DNA from: Methylotenera oryzisoli
GTDB taxonomy: Bacteria > Pseudomonadota > Gammaproteobacteria > Burkholderiales > Methylophilaceae
Assembly (NCBI GenBank): GCA_945878695.1
Contig: CAMDXI010000008.1
Span: 1 to 49,606 of the forward strand
Direction of reading: 5' to 3'
Length of the DNA stretch: 49,606 bases
Shown: positions 30,028-37,349 of the stretch, piece by piece
Position numbering within the stretch: position 1 is the first letter of the stretch
How the letters are laid out: every line of letters starts with the position of its first letter
Position numbers and translations under genes: made by a program
Notes under the pieces: generated by a model
What the model was told of the DNA's origin: nothing
What the model saw: only the letters and a program-made list of their open reading frames with translations
Database searches by the model: none

Positions 30028-30774
30028 TTAGGCGGCAAGGTCTGCCACTTCCACTGTTTCTTCTTCAGCCGCTGATTTAACCAACTCAGAAATCACTGAG
30101 CTACGACCTTCAAGCACGGCATCAGCCACACCACGTGCGTATAAACGAATAGCGCGACTAGAGTCATCGTTACCAGGAATAACGAAAGCAACGCCGTCAG
30201 GTGAGTTGTTGGTATCAACCACGCCGATTACTGGAATACCCAATTTAGCTGCTTCGGTAATGGCACCACTTTCATGACCCACATCAATGATGAAGATCGC
30301 ATCTGGCAAGCCACCCATTTCTTTAATGCCGCCTATAGAACGCTCTAATTTTTCGATCTCACGTTTGTAGCCTAGCGCTTCTTTTTTACCAAATTTCTCT
30401 AAGCTGCCATCCAATACCATGGCTTCAAAATCTTGTAAGCGTTTGATGGATTGTTTAACTGTTTTAAAGTTAGTTAACATGCCGCCTAACCAGCGGTGAT
30501 TAACGTAAGCGCAACCTGCACGGCTGGCTTCTTCTTTAACGATATCACGGGCTTGACGTTTTGTACCGACGAATAAAATGCGGCCTTTGTTAGCCGCTAG
30601 CGTGCGCACATGCTTCAGCGCTTCTTCAAACAATGGCAGCGTTTTTTCTAGGTTGACGATATGAATCTTGTTGCGGTCGCCAAAAATGAACGGTGCCATT
30701 TTTGGATTCCAGTAGCGGGTTTGATGGCCGAAGTGAACACCGGCTTCTAACATGTCACGCATGGTGATGGACAT
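30028..30774 (-). CDS. rpsB: 30S ribosomal protein S2
   Basis: A 248-residue small-subunit protein. [18 protein letters not shown] (10-27), the [12 protein letters not shown] segment and [15 protein letters not shown] are S2 signatures. The leader upstream is long and can fold into a hairpin, as in genomes where S2 represses its own message. tsf follows. It starts the 14-kb minus-strand block ending at rnhB and is divergent from map. Confidence 0.98.
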   Translation of the reverse strand: MSITMRDMLEAGVHFGHQTRYWNPKMAPFIFGDRNKIHIVNLEKTLPLFEEALKHVRTLAANKGRILFVGTKRQARDIVKEEASRAGCAYVNHRWLGGMLTNFKTVKQSIKRLQDFEAMVLDGSLEKFGKKEALGYKREIEKLERSIGGIKEMGGLPDAIFIIDVGHESGAITEAAKLGIPVIGVVDTNNSPDGVAFVIPGNDDSSRAIRLYARGVADAVLEGRSSVISELVKSAAEEETVEVADLAA

Positions 30775-30883
30775 AATTTCTCTCTTTTCAAAAGGGTTAT
30801 CAATTCACACAAGACCAGTAACACCTTTATTTATCTGTCTTTATTCAAAGACTTACTATAAAAGCACCCTTGATAGGCTTGTG

Positions 30884-30932
30884 TGCAAAATTTACAACTT
30901 CAAGTGAAGCTGCATGCCTGCATAAATTTGCA
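30884..30932 (-). promoter_or_regulatory. Hairpin in the rpsB 5' leader
   Basis: TGCAAATTTA and TAAATTTTGCA form an inverted repeat with one bulged base, enclosing a smaller CTTC-ACTT-GAAG hairpin. It begins a few bases after the predicted transcription start. It is a candidate S2 autoregulation site, inferred from position only. Confidence 0.45.
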
Positions 30933-30940
30933 GAGGCCGC

Positions 30941-30949
30941 ATATTACCA
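30941..30949 (-). promoter_or_regulatory. Candidate extended -10 promoter for rpsB
   Basis: On the minus strand TGG-TAATAT lies about 165 bases before the rpsB ATG. No convincing -35 at 16-18 bases. Confidence 0.4.
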
Positions 30950-31078
30950 TTAAGCATCTGAGTTTGCTAGCAATTTACGGCTATTTTTATACGCTTAATG
31001 ACGCTTGCATTTATAAAACAGCAGGCCTTCAGGCAGCAAACTAAGGGGCACTGCTATCCCAATAGACAGGGTGGTTTA

Positions 31079-31087
31079 TGCTAAAAT
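31079..31087 (+). promoter_or_regulatory. Candidate extended -10 promoter for map-glnD
   Basis: TGC-TAAAAT lies 29 bases before the map ATG. The -35 region is poor. The position gives a short leader of about 20 bases. Confidence 0.5.
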
Positions 31088-31116
31088 GGCGTCATTATTA
31101 TTTAAGCTAAACGTTC

Positions 31117-31923
31117 ATGGCCATCACTATTAAAAACCAACACGATGTTGAAAAAATGCGCATAGCAGGTAAATTAGCCTCCGAAGTGCTGGATTTTATT
31201 ACTCCGCACGTTGTGCACGGCGTCACCACCGACCAGTTAGACAAGCTCTGCCATGATTATATTGTTGACGTGCAGCAGGCTATCCCAGCGCCGCTTAACT
31301 ATGCGCCAGATGGTCATAAGCCCTACCCTAAATCGATATGCACCTCCATCAATCAGCAAATCTGTCACGGTGTGCCCAGTGATAAAGCACTTAAAAATGG
31401 GGATATCCTCAACATCGATATCACGGTCATCAAGGACGGTTACCACGGCGACACCAGTCGCATGTTTTACGTCGGCGAGGTGACCAATCAAGCCAAGCGC
31501 CTATGCGAAATTACATACCAGGCGATGTGGCTGGGCATAAGCAAAGTAAAGGCCGGCGCCACATTAGGCGACATCGGTTATGCCATTCAAACTTTTGCTG
31601 AAAAAAGCGGCTACAGCGTGGTACGCGAATTTTGTGGGCATGGCATAGGCAAAGTGTTTCACGAAGAACCGCAAGTTTTGCATTACGGCAAACCTGGCAC
31701 AGGCTTAACACTAAAAGCCGGCATGATGTTCACCATAGAGCCCATGATTAATGCTGGCAAACGCGACATCAAACAAATGCCAGACGGTTGGACCATCGTC
31801 ACTAAAGATCGTAGCCTTTCCGCCCAGTGGGAACACACCATACTGGTAACCGAACATGGCTTTGAGGTCATGACCTTGTCCGACGGCGCACCCGCCGCCC
31901 CTGGCTTTATCGGTCCTCTCTAA
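31117..31923 (+). CDS. map: Methionine aminopeptidase, type I
   Basis: A 268-residue cytosolic metalloprotease that removes the initiator methionine. The metal ligands lie in LNIDITVIKDGYHGDTSRMF (two Asp), FCGHGIGKVFHEEP (His), FTIEPMI (Glu) and QWEHTIL (Glu). ICHGVPSD carries the conserved substrate His. It is divergent from rpsB, as in many proteobacteria, and followed by glnD after 14 bases. Confidence 0.97.
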   Translation: MAITIKNQHDVEKMRIAGKLASEVLDFITPHVVHGVTTDQLDKLCHDYIVDVQQAIPAPLNYAPDGHKPYPKSICTSINQQICHGVPSDKALKNGDILNIDITVIKDGYHGDTSRMFYVGEVTNQAKRLCEITYQAMWLGISKVKAGATLGDIGYAIQTFAEKSGYSVVREFCGHGIGKVFHEEPQVLHYGKPGTGLTLKAGMMFTIEPMINAGKRDIKQMPDGWTIVTKDRSLSAQWEHTILVTEHGFEVMTLSDGAPAAPGFIGPL

Positions 31924-31937
31924 GTCCACGCTCGCTT

Positions 31938-34571
31938 ATGCCCGTTGGCACAACCAGCAAAGTAAGCAAGCCAGAAATCACGCATGTAAATGCTTGGCGC
32001 CAGCAGCTTAAAAGCGGCTACCAAGCATTGGAGGCCGATTTTCTAAGTCACGCTCAGCAACACCGCTTATTTAAGCGGCATTGCCAGCTCATAGATGGCT
32101 TACTCAAAGAAATATGGCGGCAAACAGTCACAAGCGACTCATGCAGCCTAATCGCCGTTGGCGGCTACGGTCGTGCTGAACTCTACCCGCATTCTGATAT
32201 CGACTTGCTCATCTTGGTCCCGGAGTCGGCGATTAACGATAAGCACATTAACAGCCAACTCGAAACATTAATTGGCTGGCTATGGGACATAGGCCTAAGC
32301 GTTGGCCACAGCGTGCGCAGCTTAAACGAGTGCATGGCTGAGGCAAAAAAAGACATCACGGTGCAAACCAATTTGATGGAATACCGCTATTTAGACGGCA
32401 GCCTTAGCCTATACCATGACTTTGTAGCGGAAACCGAAAAGGCCTTTGATAAAGCGGATGCCGTGGCAGGATTTTTTCATGCCAAGTTGCAAGAACAACA
32501 ACAGCGGCACGCTAAATTTAATGACACGGCTTACAACTTAGAGCCCAACATTAAAGAAAGTCCGGGCGGACTGCGCGACTTACACATGATACTGTGGCTA
32601 ATGCGCAGCCTAAATCGACAAGGTGGCAAAGCCTTAACGGCGAGCAATATTTGGTCATTGTTAGCCAGTCAACACATCCTCTCGGCAACGGAAGCTCGGC
32701 AAATACAGAAACACCAAAAACACTTGCAGCTACTGCGCATACGTTTGCATTTTCTCAGCAAACGCCGCGAGGACAGGTTGTTATTTGATTTCCAGAACGA
32801 ACTGGCTGACAACTTAGGCTACCGTAACACCGCTAGCAAACGCGCCAGCGAGCAGCTCATGCAGGCGTATTACCGCAGCGTTAAGTTCATACGGGTAATG
32901 AATGAAATATTGTTGAAAACGCTGCAGCAAAGCCTGTCGCCAGACCCGGTAGCCATCACCCCTATCAACGCTCGATTTGAAACGCATGGAGGCTTGTTGG
33001 TGGCAAAAAATGCCGGCCTCTTGCAGCAGCAACCAAGCGCCATACTAGAGGCCTTCTTGTTGCTGCAACAGCATCAAACTTTAAGCGGCATGAGCGCCAA
33101 TCTGCTGCGTAACTTGATGCGCATCAAAAAATTAGTCAATCGCGATTTTAGGCAGTCAGCGCAAAATAAGCAGTTGTTCATGCAAATCTTATCGCAAGAT
33201 CACGGTGTCAATCATGCGCTGCGCGCCATGAACCAATACGGCATATTGGGCTGCTACATACCAGCCTTTGGCAAGATAGTCGGGCAGATGCAGCACGATT
33301 TATTCCACGTTTACACGGTCGATGAACACATTCTTAACGTGCTGGCTAATTTAAGACGCTTCGCTAAAGCCGAACTGAAACACGAATTTCCGCTTTGCAG
33401 CCAACTTTTCAGCCAATTTGATGGCCCGCATTTATTGTATTTAGCCGCTTTGTTCCATGACATCGCCAAAGGACGCGGGGGCGACCACTCCAGCCTAGGC
33501 ACAGTCGACGCAAGGCGCTTTTGCAAACTGCACGGCTTGAGTAAAGATGACGCGGAATTTGTGGCGTGGCTGGTATCGGCTCACCTCAACATGTCCTCAA
33601 CTGCACAAAAAACCGATCTATCCGATCCCTTGGTGATCGAATCGTTTGCGCAATTTGTACAAAACGAGCGACGCTTGACGGCGCTGTATTTGCTAACGGT
33701 AGCAGACATTCGCGGCACCAGCCCCATGGTCTGGAACGCATGGAAAGCCAGGCTCTTGGAAAACTTATTTCAAGCCACCAAGCACGCGCTCAGCAACCAA
33801 TTGCGCTACAGCCAAGATGCCATAGCATCACGCAAGCAAGAAGCCTCATTAAAATTGCATAAATTTGGTTTAAGCAGCCATTCCTATGAGCATTTGTGGC
33901 AAGCATTTGGCCCCAATTATCTAATACGCTACGACAGCGATGAAATAGCTTGGCATAGCCGACTCTTAACGCCGCATTTAAACAGCACGCAACCCATCGT
34001 TCGAGCGCGCTTAAGCCCCAGCGGCGATGGCATACAAGTGATGATATACAGCAAAGATCAAAACGATTTGTTTGCAAGGATATGTAACTTTTTTGACAGC
34101 ATGGCCTACAGCATAGTGGAAGCAAAAATTTACACTACCGACCATGCTTACGCACTGGATAGCTTTATTGTGCTCGATCAATCGGGCAAATCGGTCAGCT
34201 ATAGCGGACTTTTAAAATTCATTGAATTGGAATTAAGTAAAAAGCTAGATGCCACGCTTTTATTGAGCCCACCATTAAAAGGCCGCATCAGCCGTCAAGT
34301 CAAATACATGCCCATAGCAACGCAAGTCACGATTAGCGAACAAGCCGACACCCACCATCACAAATTGGAAATTGTAGCCAACGATAGACCCGGTTTGCTA
34401 GCCAGTTTGGCGCATCAACTGCTGGCCGAAGAAATTGAACTGCACAATGCCAAAATCAACACCCTGGGTAACCGCGCTGAAGACATCTTTTTAATTTCCG
34501 CCAGAAAAGGCAAAAAGTTAAATCCGGGTAAGCTTGAAGCCTTACGTAGCGCTTTAATCAACGAGATCTAA
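31938..34571 (+). CDS. glnD: PII uridylyltransferase / uridylyl-removing enzyme
   Basis: An 877-residue bifunctional nitrogen sensor that adds UMP to PII proteins when glutamine is low and removes it when glutamine is high. The nucleotidyltransferase motif GGYGRAELYPHSDID lies at 75-89. The HD hydrolase motif is in LFHDIAKGRGGDHS, and two C-terminal ACT domains follow (ICNFFDSMAYSIVEAKIYT and VANDRPGLLASLAHQL). Length is normal. It is downstream of map and ends at a bidirectional terminator. No glnB or glnK is in the window. Confidence 0.97.
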   Translation: MPVGTTSKVSKPEITHVNAWRQQLKSGYQALEADFLSHAQQHRLFKRHCQLIDGLLKEIWRQTVTSDSCSLIAVGGYGRAELYPHSDIDLLILVPESAINDKHINSQLETLIGWLWDIGLSVGHSVRSLNECMAEAKKDITVQTNLMEYRYLDGSLSLYHDFVAETEKAFDKADAVAGFFHAKLQEQQQRHAKFNDTAYNLEPNIKESPGGLRDLHMILWLMRSLNRQGGKALTASNIWSLLASQHILSATEARQIQKHQKHLQLLRIRLHFLSKRREDRLLFDFQNELADNLGYRNTASKRASEQLMQAYYRSVKFIRVMNEILLKTLQQSLSPDPVAITPINARFETHGGLLVAKNAGLLQQQPSAILEAFLLLQQHQTLSGMSANLLRNLMRIKKLVNRDFRQSAQNKQLFMQILSQDHGVNHALRAMNQYGILGCYIPAFGKIVGQMQHDLFHVYTVDEHILNVLANLRRFAKAELKHEFPLCSQLFSQFDGPHLLYLAALFHDIAKGRGGDHSSLGTVDARRFCKLHGLSKDDAEFVAWLVSAHLNMSSTAQKTDLSDPLVIESFAQFVQNERRLTALYLLTVADIRGTSPMVWNAWKARLLENLFQATKHALSNQLRYSQDAIASRKQEASLKLHKFGLSSHSYEHLWQAFGPNYLIRYDSDEIAWHSRLLTPHLNSTQPIVRARLSPSGDGIQVMIYSKDQNDLFARICNFFDSMAYSIVEAKIYTTDHAYALDSFIVLDQSGKSVSYSGLLKFIELELSKKLDATLLLSPPLKGRISRQVKYMPIATQVTISEQADTHHHKLEIVANDRPGLLASLAHQLLAEEIELHNAKINTLGNRAEDIFLISARKGKKLNPGKLEALRSALINEI

Positions 34572-34594
34572 ACTGGATGGGCCCTAGCAATAGG

Positions 34595-34630
34595 CAATAA
34601 AAAAGCCTTGAAACATCAAGGCTTTTTTAT
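34595..34630. terminator. Bidirectional terminator between glnD and the cupin gene
   Basis: A perfect stem AAAAAAGCCTTG (34599-34610) with CAAGGCTTTTTT (34617-34628) has a six-base loop. The A-run and T-run make it work for both converging genes. Confidence 0.92.
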
Positions 34631-34643
34631 TTACTCAGTTTGA

Positions 34644-34919
34644 TTAACTGTGTTTGTAATGTTTTTTCAATTGTTTCACTACTTCCCAGTTGGATTTTAA
34701 GCCCTTTGGAAACACAACGAAATCACCTGCTTTGATCACGACTTTTTCGCCACCTTGAGGTGTCACGTGAATTTCGCCTTCAAGCACGTAAGCACTTTCT
34801 GTCATACCAAAATCCAATGGAAATTTTGATGGGGCACAATCCCAGATAGACCAGCTTGAAACGCCTAGCGCCTTTAATTTCTCTTCTGATGGGTTATGTT
34901 CTACGGTAATTTGACTCAT
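34644..34919 (-). CDS. Small cupin-domain protein of unknown function
   Basis: A 91-residue single-domain cupin of the DUF861/EutQ-like type. Diagnostic segments are SSWSIWDCAPSKFPLDF (21-37), ESAYVLEGEIHVTP and AGDFVVFPKGLKSNWEV. The usual HxH metal ligands of cupin motif 1 are absent from the aligned stretch YVLEGEIHV, so a metal enzyme is doubtful. It may be a small-molecule or sugar-binding protein. It is a single gene between a terminator and a candidate extended -10 promoter (TGA-TATGAT, about 80 bases upstream). Neighbours give no clue to the function. Confidence 0.8.
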   Translation of the reverse strand: MSQITVEHNPSEEKLKALGVSSWSIWDCAPSKFPLDFGMTESAYVLEGEIHVTPQGGEKVVIKAGDFVVFPKGLKSNWEVVKQLKKHYKHS

Positions 34920-35000
34920 GATTTTTTCCTAGCACAATGTGTATTAAGTAAACAAAGCCGCCAGTAAAAGCGACTAAAACAATAATTTAAAACGGCGCAC

Positions 35001-35009
35001 ATCATATCA
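35001..35009 (-). promoter_or_regulatory. Candidate extended -10 promoter for the cupin gene
   Basis: On the minus strand TGA-TATGAT lies about 80 bases before the cupin ATG. No clear -35. Confidence 0.35.
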
Positions 35010-35156
35010 CCAAAAGAAAATTAATGGGGAAATCTTGCTCCGAATGGCCAGCTTATGCACTAAGCAAAATGGCATCATGGCTGGTTAAGCTTAGCTAGCG
35101 CAGTATTTTATTTAAGGTTATGATTCAACTAATAGCAACCTCTCTGGAGCATTAAA

Positions 35157-35609
35157 ATTAATTCCTTACGATTGTTTCTTATTTTCATCCTTGCCTTATT
35201 CCTAAGCGCGTGCGCGGCCAATGGCGGCATGATCAGCAGTAAATCGGAAAACGTCAGCAAGCTCAATGCCAGCATGCTAGGTGACATGCCCCTGCCCAAA
35301 GATGCACGCATAGTGAATGAAAATTCCTTGGTGTTAGGCGAAGGCGAGTCATGGGTGGGCCGTTTGGAAATCCTTTGCCCGTACTCCACCAGCGATGCCG
35401 TGGCGTTCTTTATCGATCAATACCCCCAGGCGGGCTGGACCTTACTCTCGGCGTCCAAATCTAAAAACAGCATACTGGTCTTCACCAATGCGAAAAAATC
35501 GGCCACGCTAGAAATTACTGAGGGCTCGGCGCTCAGCATGGCCTCCAAAATCACCATTACCGTTTCCCCAATCAACACGGCGCCATCGGTGCAAAAGAAA
35601 AAGCTTTAA
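35157..35609 (+). CDS. Lipoprotein of unknown function, probable ATT start
   Basis: I do not recognise the family. The reading frame gives a lipoprotein signal ending in the lipobox LSAC, then about 130 soluble residues with alternating polar strands and a basic tail (SVQKKKL). There is no aspartate after the lipid cysteine (CAANGG), so outer-membrane sorting is expected. No ATG is in frame. The ATT at 35157 gives MNSLRLFLIFILALFLSAC, with a positive n-region, and is seven bases after a GGAG. The TTG at 35172 lacks a ribosome site and the basic residue. An 11-codon upstream ORF (35120-35155) ends one base before the ATT. The mature part has a pattern of Pro/Gly-bounded strands (PLPKDARIV, YPQAGWTLL). 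Confidence 0.7.
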   Translation: MNSLRLFLIFILALFLSACAANGGMISSKSENVSKLNASMLGDMPLPKDARIVNENSLVLGEGESWVGRLEILCPYSTSDAVAFFIDQYPQAGWTLLSASKSKNSILVFTNAKKSATLEITEGSALSMASKITITVSPINTAPSVQKKKL

Positions 35610-35676
35610 AAATTGAGCCTAGCGATTGGACCTGGATAATTGCATTGCAACTGTAGTCTAGAAAGGAATTAGCAGA

Positions 35677-35707
35677 ATAAAAAAGCCGCTTATTAGCGGC
35701 TTTTTTA
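35677..35707. terminator. Bidirectional terminator between lipoprotein gene and tRNA-Ser
   Basis: A perfect stem AAAAAAGCCGCT (35679-35690) with AGCGGCTTTTTT (35695-35706), four-base loop. It serves the lipoprotein gene and, on the minus strand, tRNA-Ser. Confidence 0.92.
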
Positions 35708-35716
35708 TTGTTCGGG

Positions 35717-35806
35717 TGGCGGAAGAGGTGAGATTCGAACTCACGGTGGGCTCGCACCCACGACAGTTTTCAAGACTGTAGCATTAAACCGCTCTGCCAC
35801 TCTTCC
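35717..35806 (-). tRNA. tRNA-Ser (anticodon UGA)
   Basis: A 90-base tRNA with encoded CCA. The acceptor stem pairs GGAAGAG with CTCTTCC, discriminator G. The anticodon stem ACAGT/ACTGT encloses CTTGAAA (anticodon TGA). A long variable arm with a TGGG/CCCA stem and the T arm GTGAG-TTCGAAT-CTCAC mark a class II serine tRNA. It reads UCA. Confidence 0.98.
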
Positions 35807-35846
35807 TCACAATCGCATTAAGAACTGGCGATTTTTAAGAAACAGG

Positions 35847-35855
35847 ATTATAGCA
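35847..35855 (-). promoter_or_regulatory. Extended -10 promoter for tRNA-Ser
   Basis: On the minus strand TGC-TATAAT, a perfect extended -10, lies 40 bases before the tRNA, just after the def stop. The -35 is weak. Confidence 0.65.
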
Positions 35856-35860
35856 AAGAT

Positions 35861-36421
35861 TTAGTCGTCTTGAACATCCTGATTTGGGAAAAAAACGTTG
35901 GTGTAGCCGAAATCTTTTAAATTGATGATGCGCATGGGGTACAACACGCCGTCTAAATGATCGCATTCGTGTTGCACCACGCGCGCATGGAAACCGCTGA
36001 CCTGCCTATCAATAGGCTGGCCGTATTGATCAAAGCCGGTGTAATGCAAGTGCGTATAGCGCGGCACGATACCCCGCATGCCAGGTACCGACAAGCACCC
36101 TTCCCACCCGTTTTCAAGCGCATCACCGATAGGCGTCAGCGTGGGATTAATTAGCACGGTATAAGGCACGGCATCGGCATCCGGGTAACGGGGGTTGCTA
36201 GGACTGGTGCCGTCAAGGGCCGTTAGTTTTTGCCCAAAGATAACCACGCGTAAACTCACACCAATTTGCGGTGCCGCAATGCCGGCACCGTTCATGTCTA
36301 GCATGGTGTCTTCTAAATCAGCAATCAGCGCATGCAATTCTGGGCTGTTAAACTGCTGCACGGGCGTGGCCACTTGCAGCAGTAAAGGGTGGCCCATGCG
36401 TATGACTTCTTTAATGGCCAT
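35861..36421 (-). CDS. def: Peptide deformylase
   Basis: A 186-residue iron/zinc hydrolase that removes the N-formyl group from new proteins. The three motifs are intact: GAGIAAPQIG (45-54), EGCLSVPG (107-114, metal ligand C109) and QHECDHLDG (150-158, ligands H151 and H155, catalytic E152). It has the longer loop between motifs 1 and 2. It follows mtnP by three bases, so it is in that message rather than with fmt, the usual partner. The tRNA-Ser gene lies after it. Confidence 0.96.
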   Translation of the reverse strand: MAIKEVIRMGHPLLLQVATPVQQFNSPELHALIADLEDTMLDMNGAGIAAPQIGVSLRVVIFGQKLTALDGTSPSNPRYPDADAVPYTVLINPTLTPIGDALENGWEGCLSVPGMRGIVPRYTHLHYTGFDQYGQPIDRQVSGFHARVVQHECDHLDGVLYPMRIINLKDFGYTNVFFPNQDVQDD

Positions 36422-36424
36422 GTA

Positions 36425-37165
36425 TTAGGCCTGCTTAACCAATTGCACAATCAGATTGCGTACGCGCTGCATGGTCAGATTTAGATTATCCACCACTTCT
36501 TCGTATTGTATGCTGTGCAAGCTGCTACCTCGACCGGCAGCATGGTTAGCGATCGGGCATATCACGGCGTAGCTTATGCCCAACTCCCTAGCCAACGCGG
36601 CTTCTGGCATACCTGTCATGCCGACCATGGTCGCACCATCACGCTCCAAACGATCAATCTCAGCAGCCGTCTCCAATCGCGGCCCTTGTGTAGTGGCATA
36701 CACGCCATGATCAATTAAAGGCTCGCCAATTGCGATAGCGGCTTGCTGCCACTTTTTGCGTAATTTTGGGCAATACGGTTCGGTGAAGTCTATGTGTTTG
36801 ACCGGCAAATCCACGCCGTCAAAAAAGGTGGCATTTCTGCCGTGTGTGTAATCAATAATCTGGTGCGGCATGGCTATGCTGCCAGGCGTCAATTCCGCAT
36901 GGATGCCGCCGACAGTAGCGACTGCCGCTATTTCCGTGACGCCTTGCAGATGCAGGGCCGAGATATTCGCACGATAATTCACTTTATGCGGGGCAATGGT
37001 GTGCCCACTGCCATGTCGTGCCAAAAACACCACATCGCGTCCGGCAATCTTGCCAAATACCAATGGTTGCGACGGTTCGCCGTAGGGCGTGCGCACAATT
37101 AAACGCCTGGTGATTTCCAAGTTGTCCAGCTGGGTTAAGCCGGTTCCGCCGATGATAGCTAACAT
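36425..37165 (-). CDS. mtnP: S-methyl-5'-thioinosine phosphorylase (MTAP/PNP family)
   Basis: A 246-residue nucleoside phosphorylase of the MTAP/PNP fold. GGTGLTQLDNLE near the N-terminus, the phosphate-binding FLARHGSGHTIAPHKVNYRAN and GVYATTQGPRLETAAEI are clear. MTGMPEAALARELGI, close to the Pseudomonas enzyme that acts on 5'-methylthioinosine rather than methylthioadenosine, suggests the inosine form. The substrate is inferred from resemblance only; MTA phosphorylase is the alternative. A GGAAG lies before the ATG. It is divergent from hpnC and followed by def. Confidence 0.85.
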   Translation of the reverse strand: MLAIIGGTGLTQLDNLEITRRLIVRTPYGEPSQPLVFGKIAGRDVVFLARHGSGHTIAPHKVNYRANISALHLQGVTEIAAVATVGGIHAELTPGSIAMPHQIIDYTHGRNATFFDGVDLPVKHIDFTEPYCPKLRKKWQQAAIAIGEPLIDHGVYATTQGPRLETAAEIDRLERDGATMVGMTGMPEAALARELGISYAVICPIANHAAGRGSSLHSIQYEEVVDNLNLTMQRVRNLIVQLVKQA

Positions 37166-37252
37166 AAGGTTGCTTCCAGTATTAATGTAGACCCCGAATT
37201 AAACCAGGTTTTACACAGTGATGATGTATTGATTCTAACAAAGCTTAGGCCA

Positions 37253-37273
37253 TTTATTGCATAGTTTATTGCA
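37253..37273. repeat. Spaced direct repeat in the mtnP-hpnC gap
   Basis: TTTATTGCA occurs at 37253-37261 and again at 37265-37273, 12 bases apart. Close to one helical turn, so it might be a paired protein-binding site. Confidence 0.5.
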
Positions 37274-37293
37274 CGAAATGCCGGCTTTTTACT

Positions 37294-37323
37294 GCCTTCT
37301 TTGCTAAATTTAGCAAAGAAGGC
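37294..37323. promoter_or_regulatory. Perfect 30-bp palindrome upstream of hpnC
   Basis: Positions 37294-37308 (GCCTTCTTTGCTAAA) are the exact reverse complement of 37309-37323. No T-run follows on either strand, so it is not an ordinary terminator. The right arm contains AAGAAGG, nine bases before an in-frame TTG. It could be a DNA operator, or an RNA stem hiding the ribosome site. Confidence 0.8.
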
Positions 37324-37349
37324 TAGCCAAATTGTGGCATACTCACGCC

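Larger units (their letters stand above)
30775..31116. other. Divergent rpsB-map intergenic region (342 bases)
   Basis: No gene is visible. The region holds a candidate rpsB promoter and its structured leader on the minus strand, and a candidate map promoter on the plus strand. The 90 bases between the two promoters are A/T-rich with no recognised element. Confidence 0.7.
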
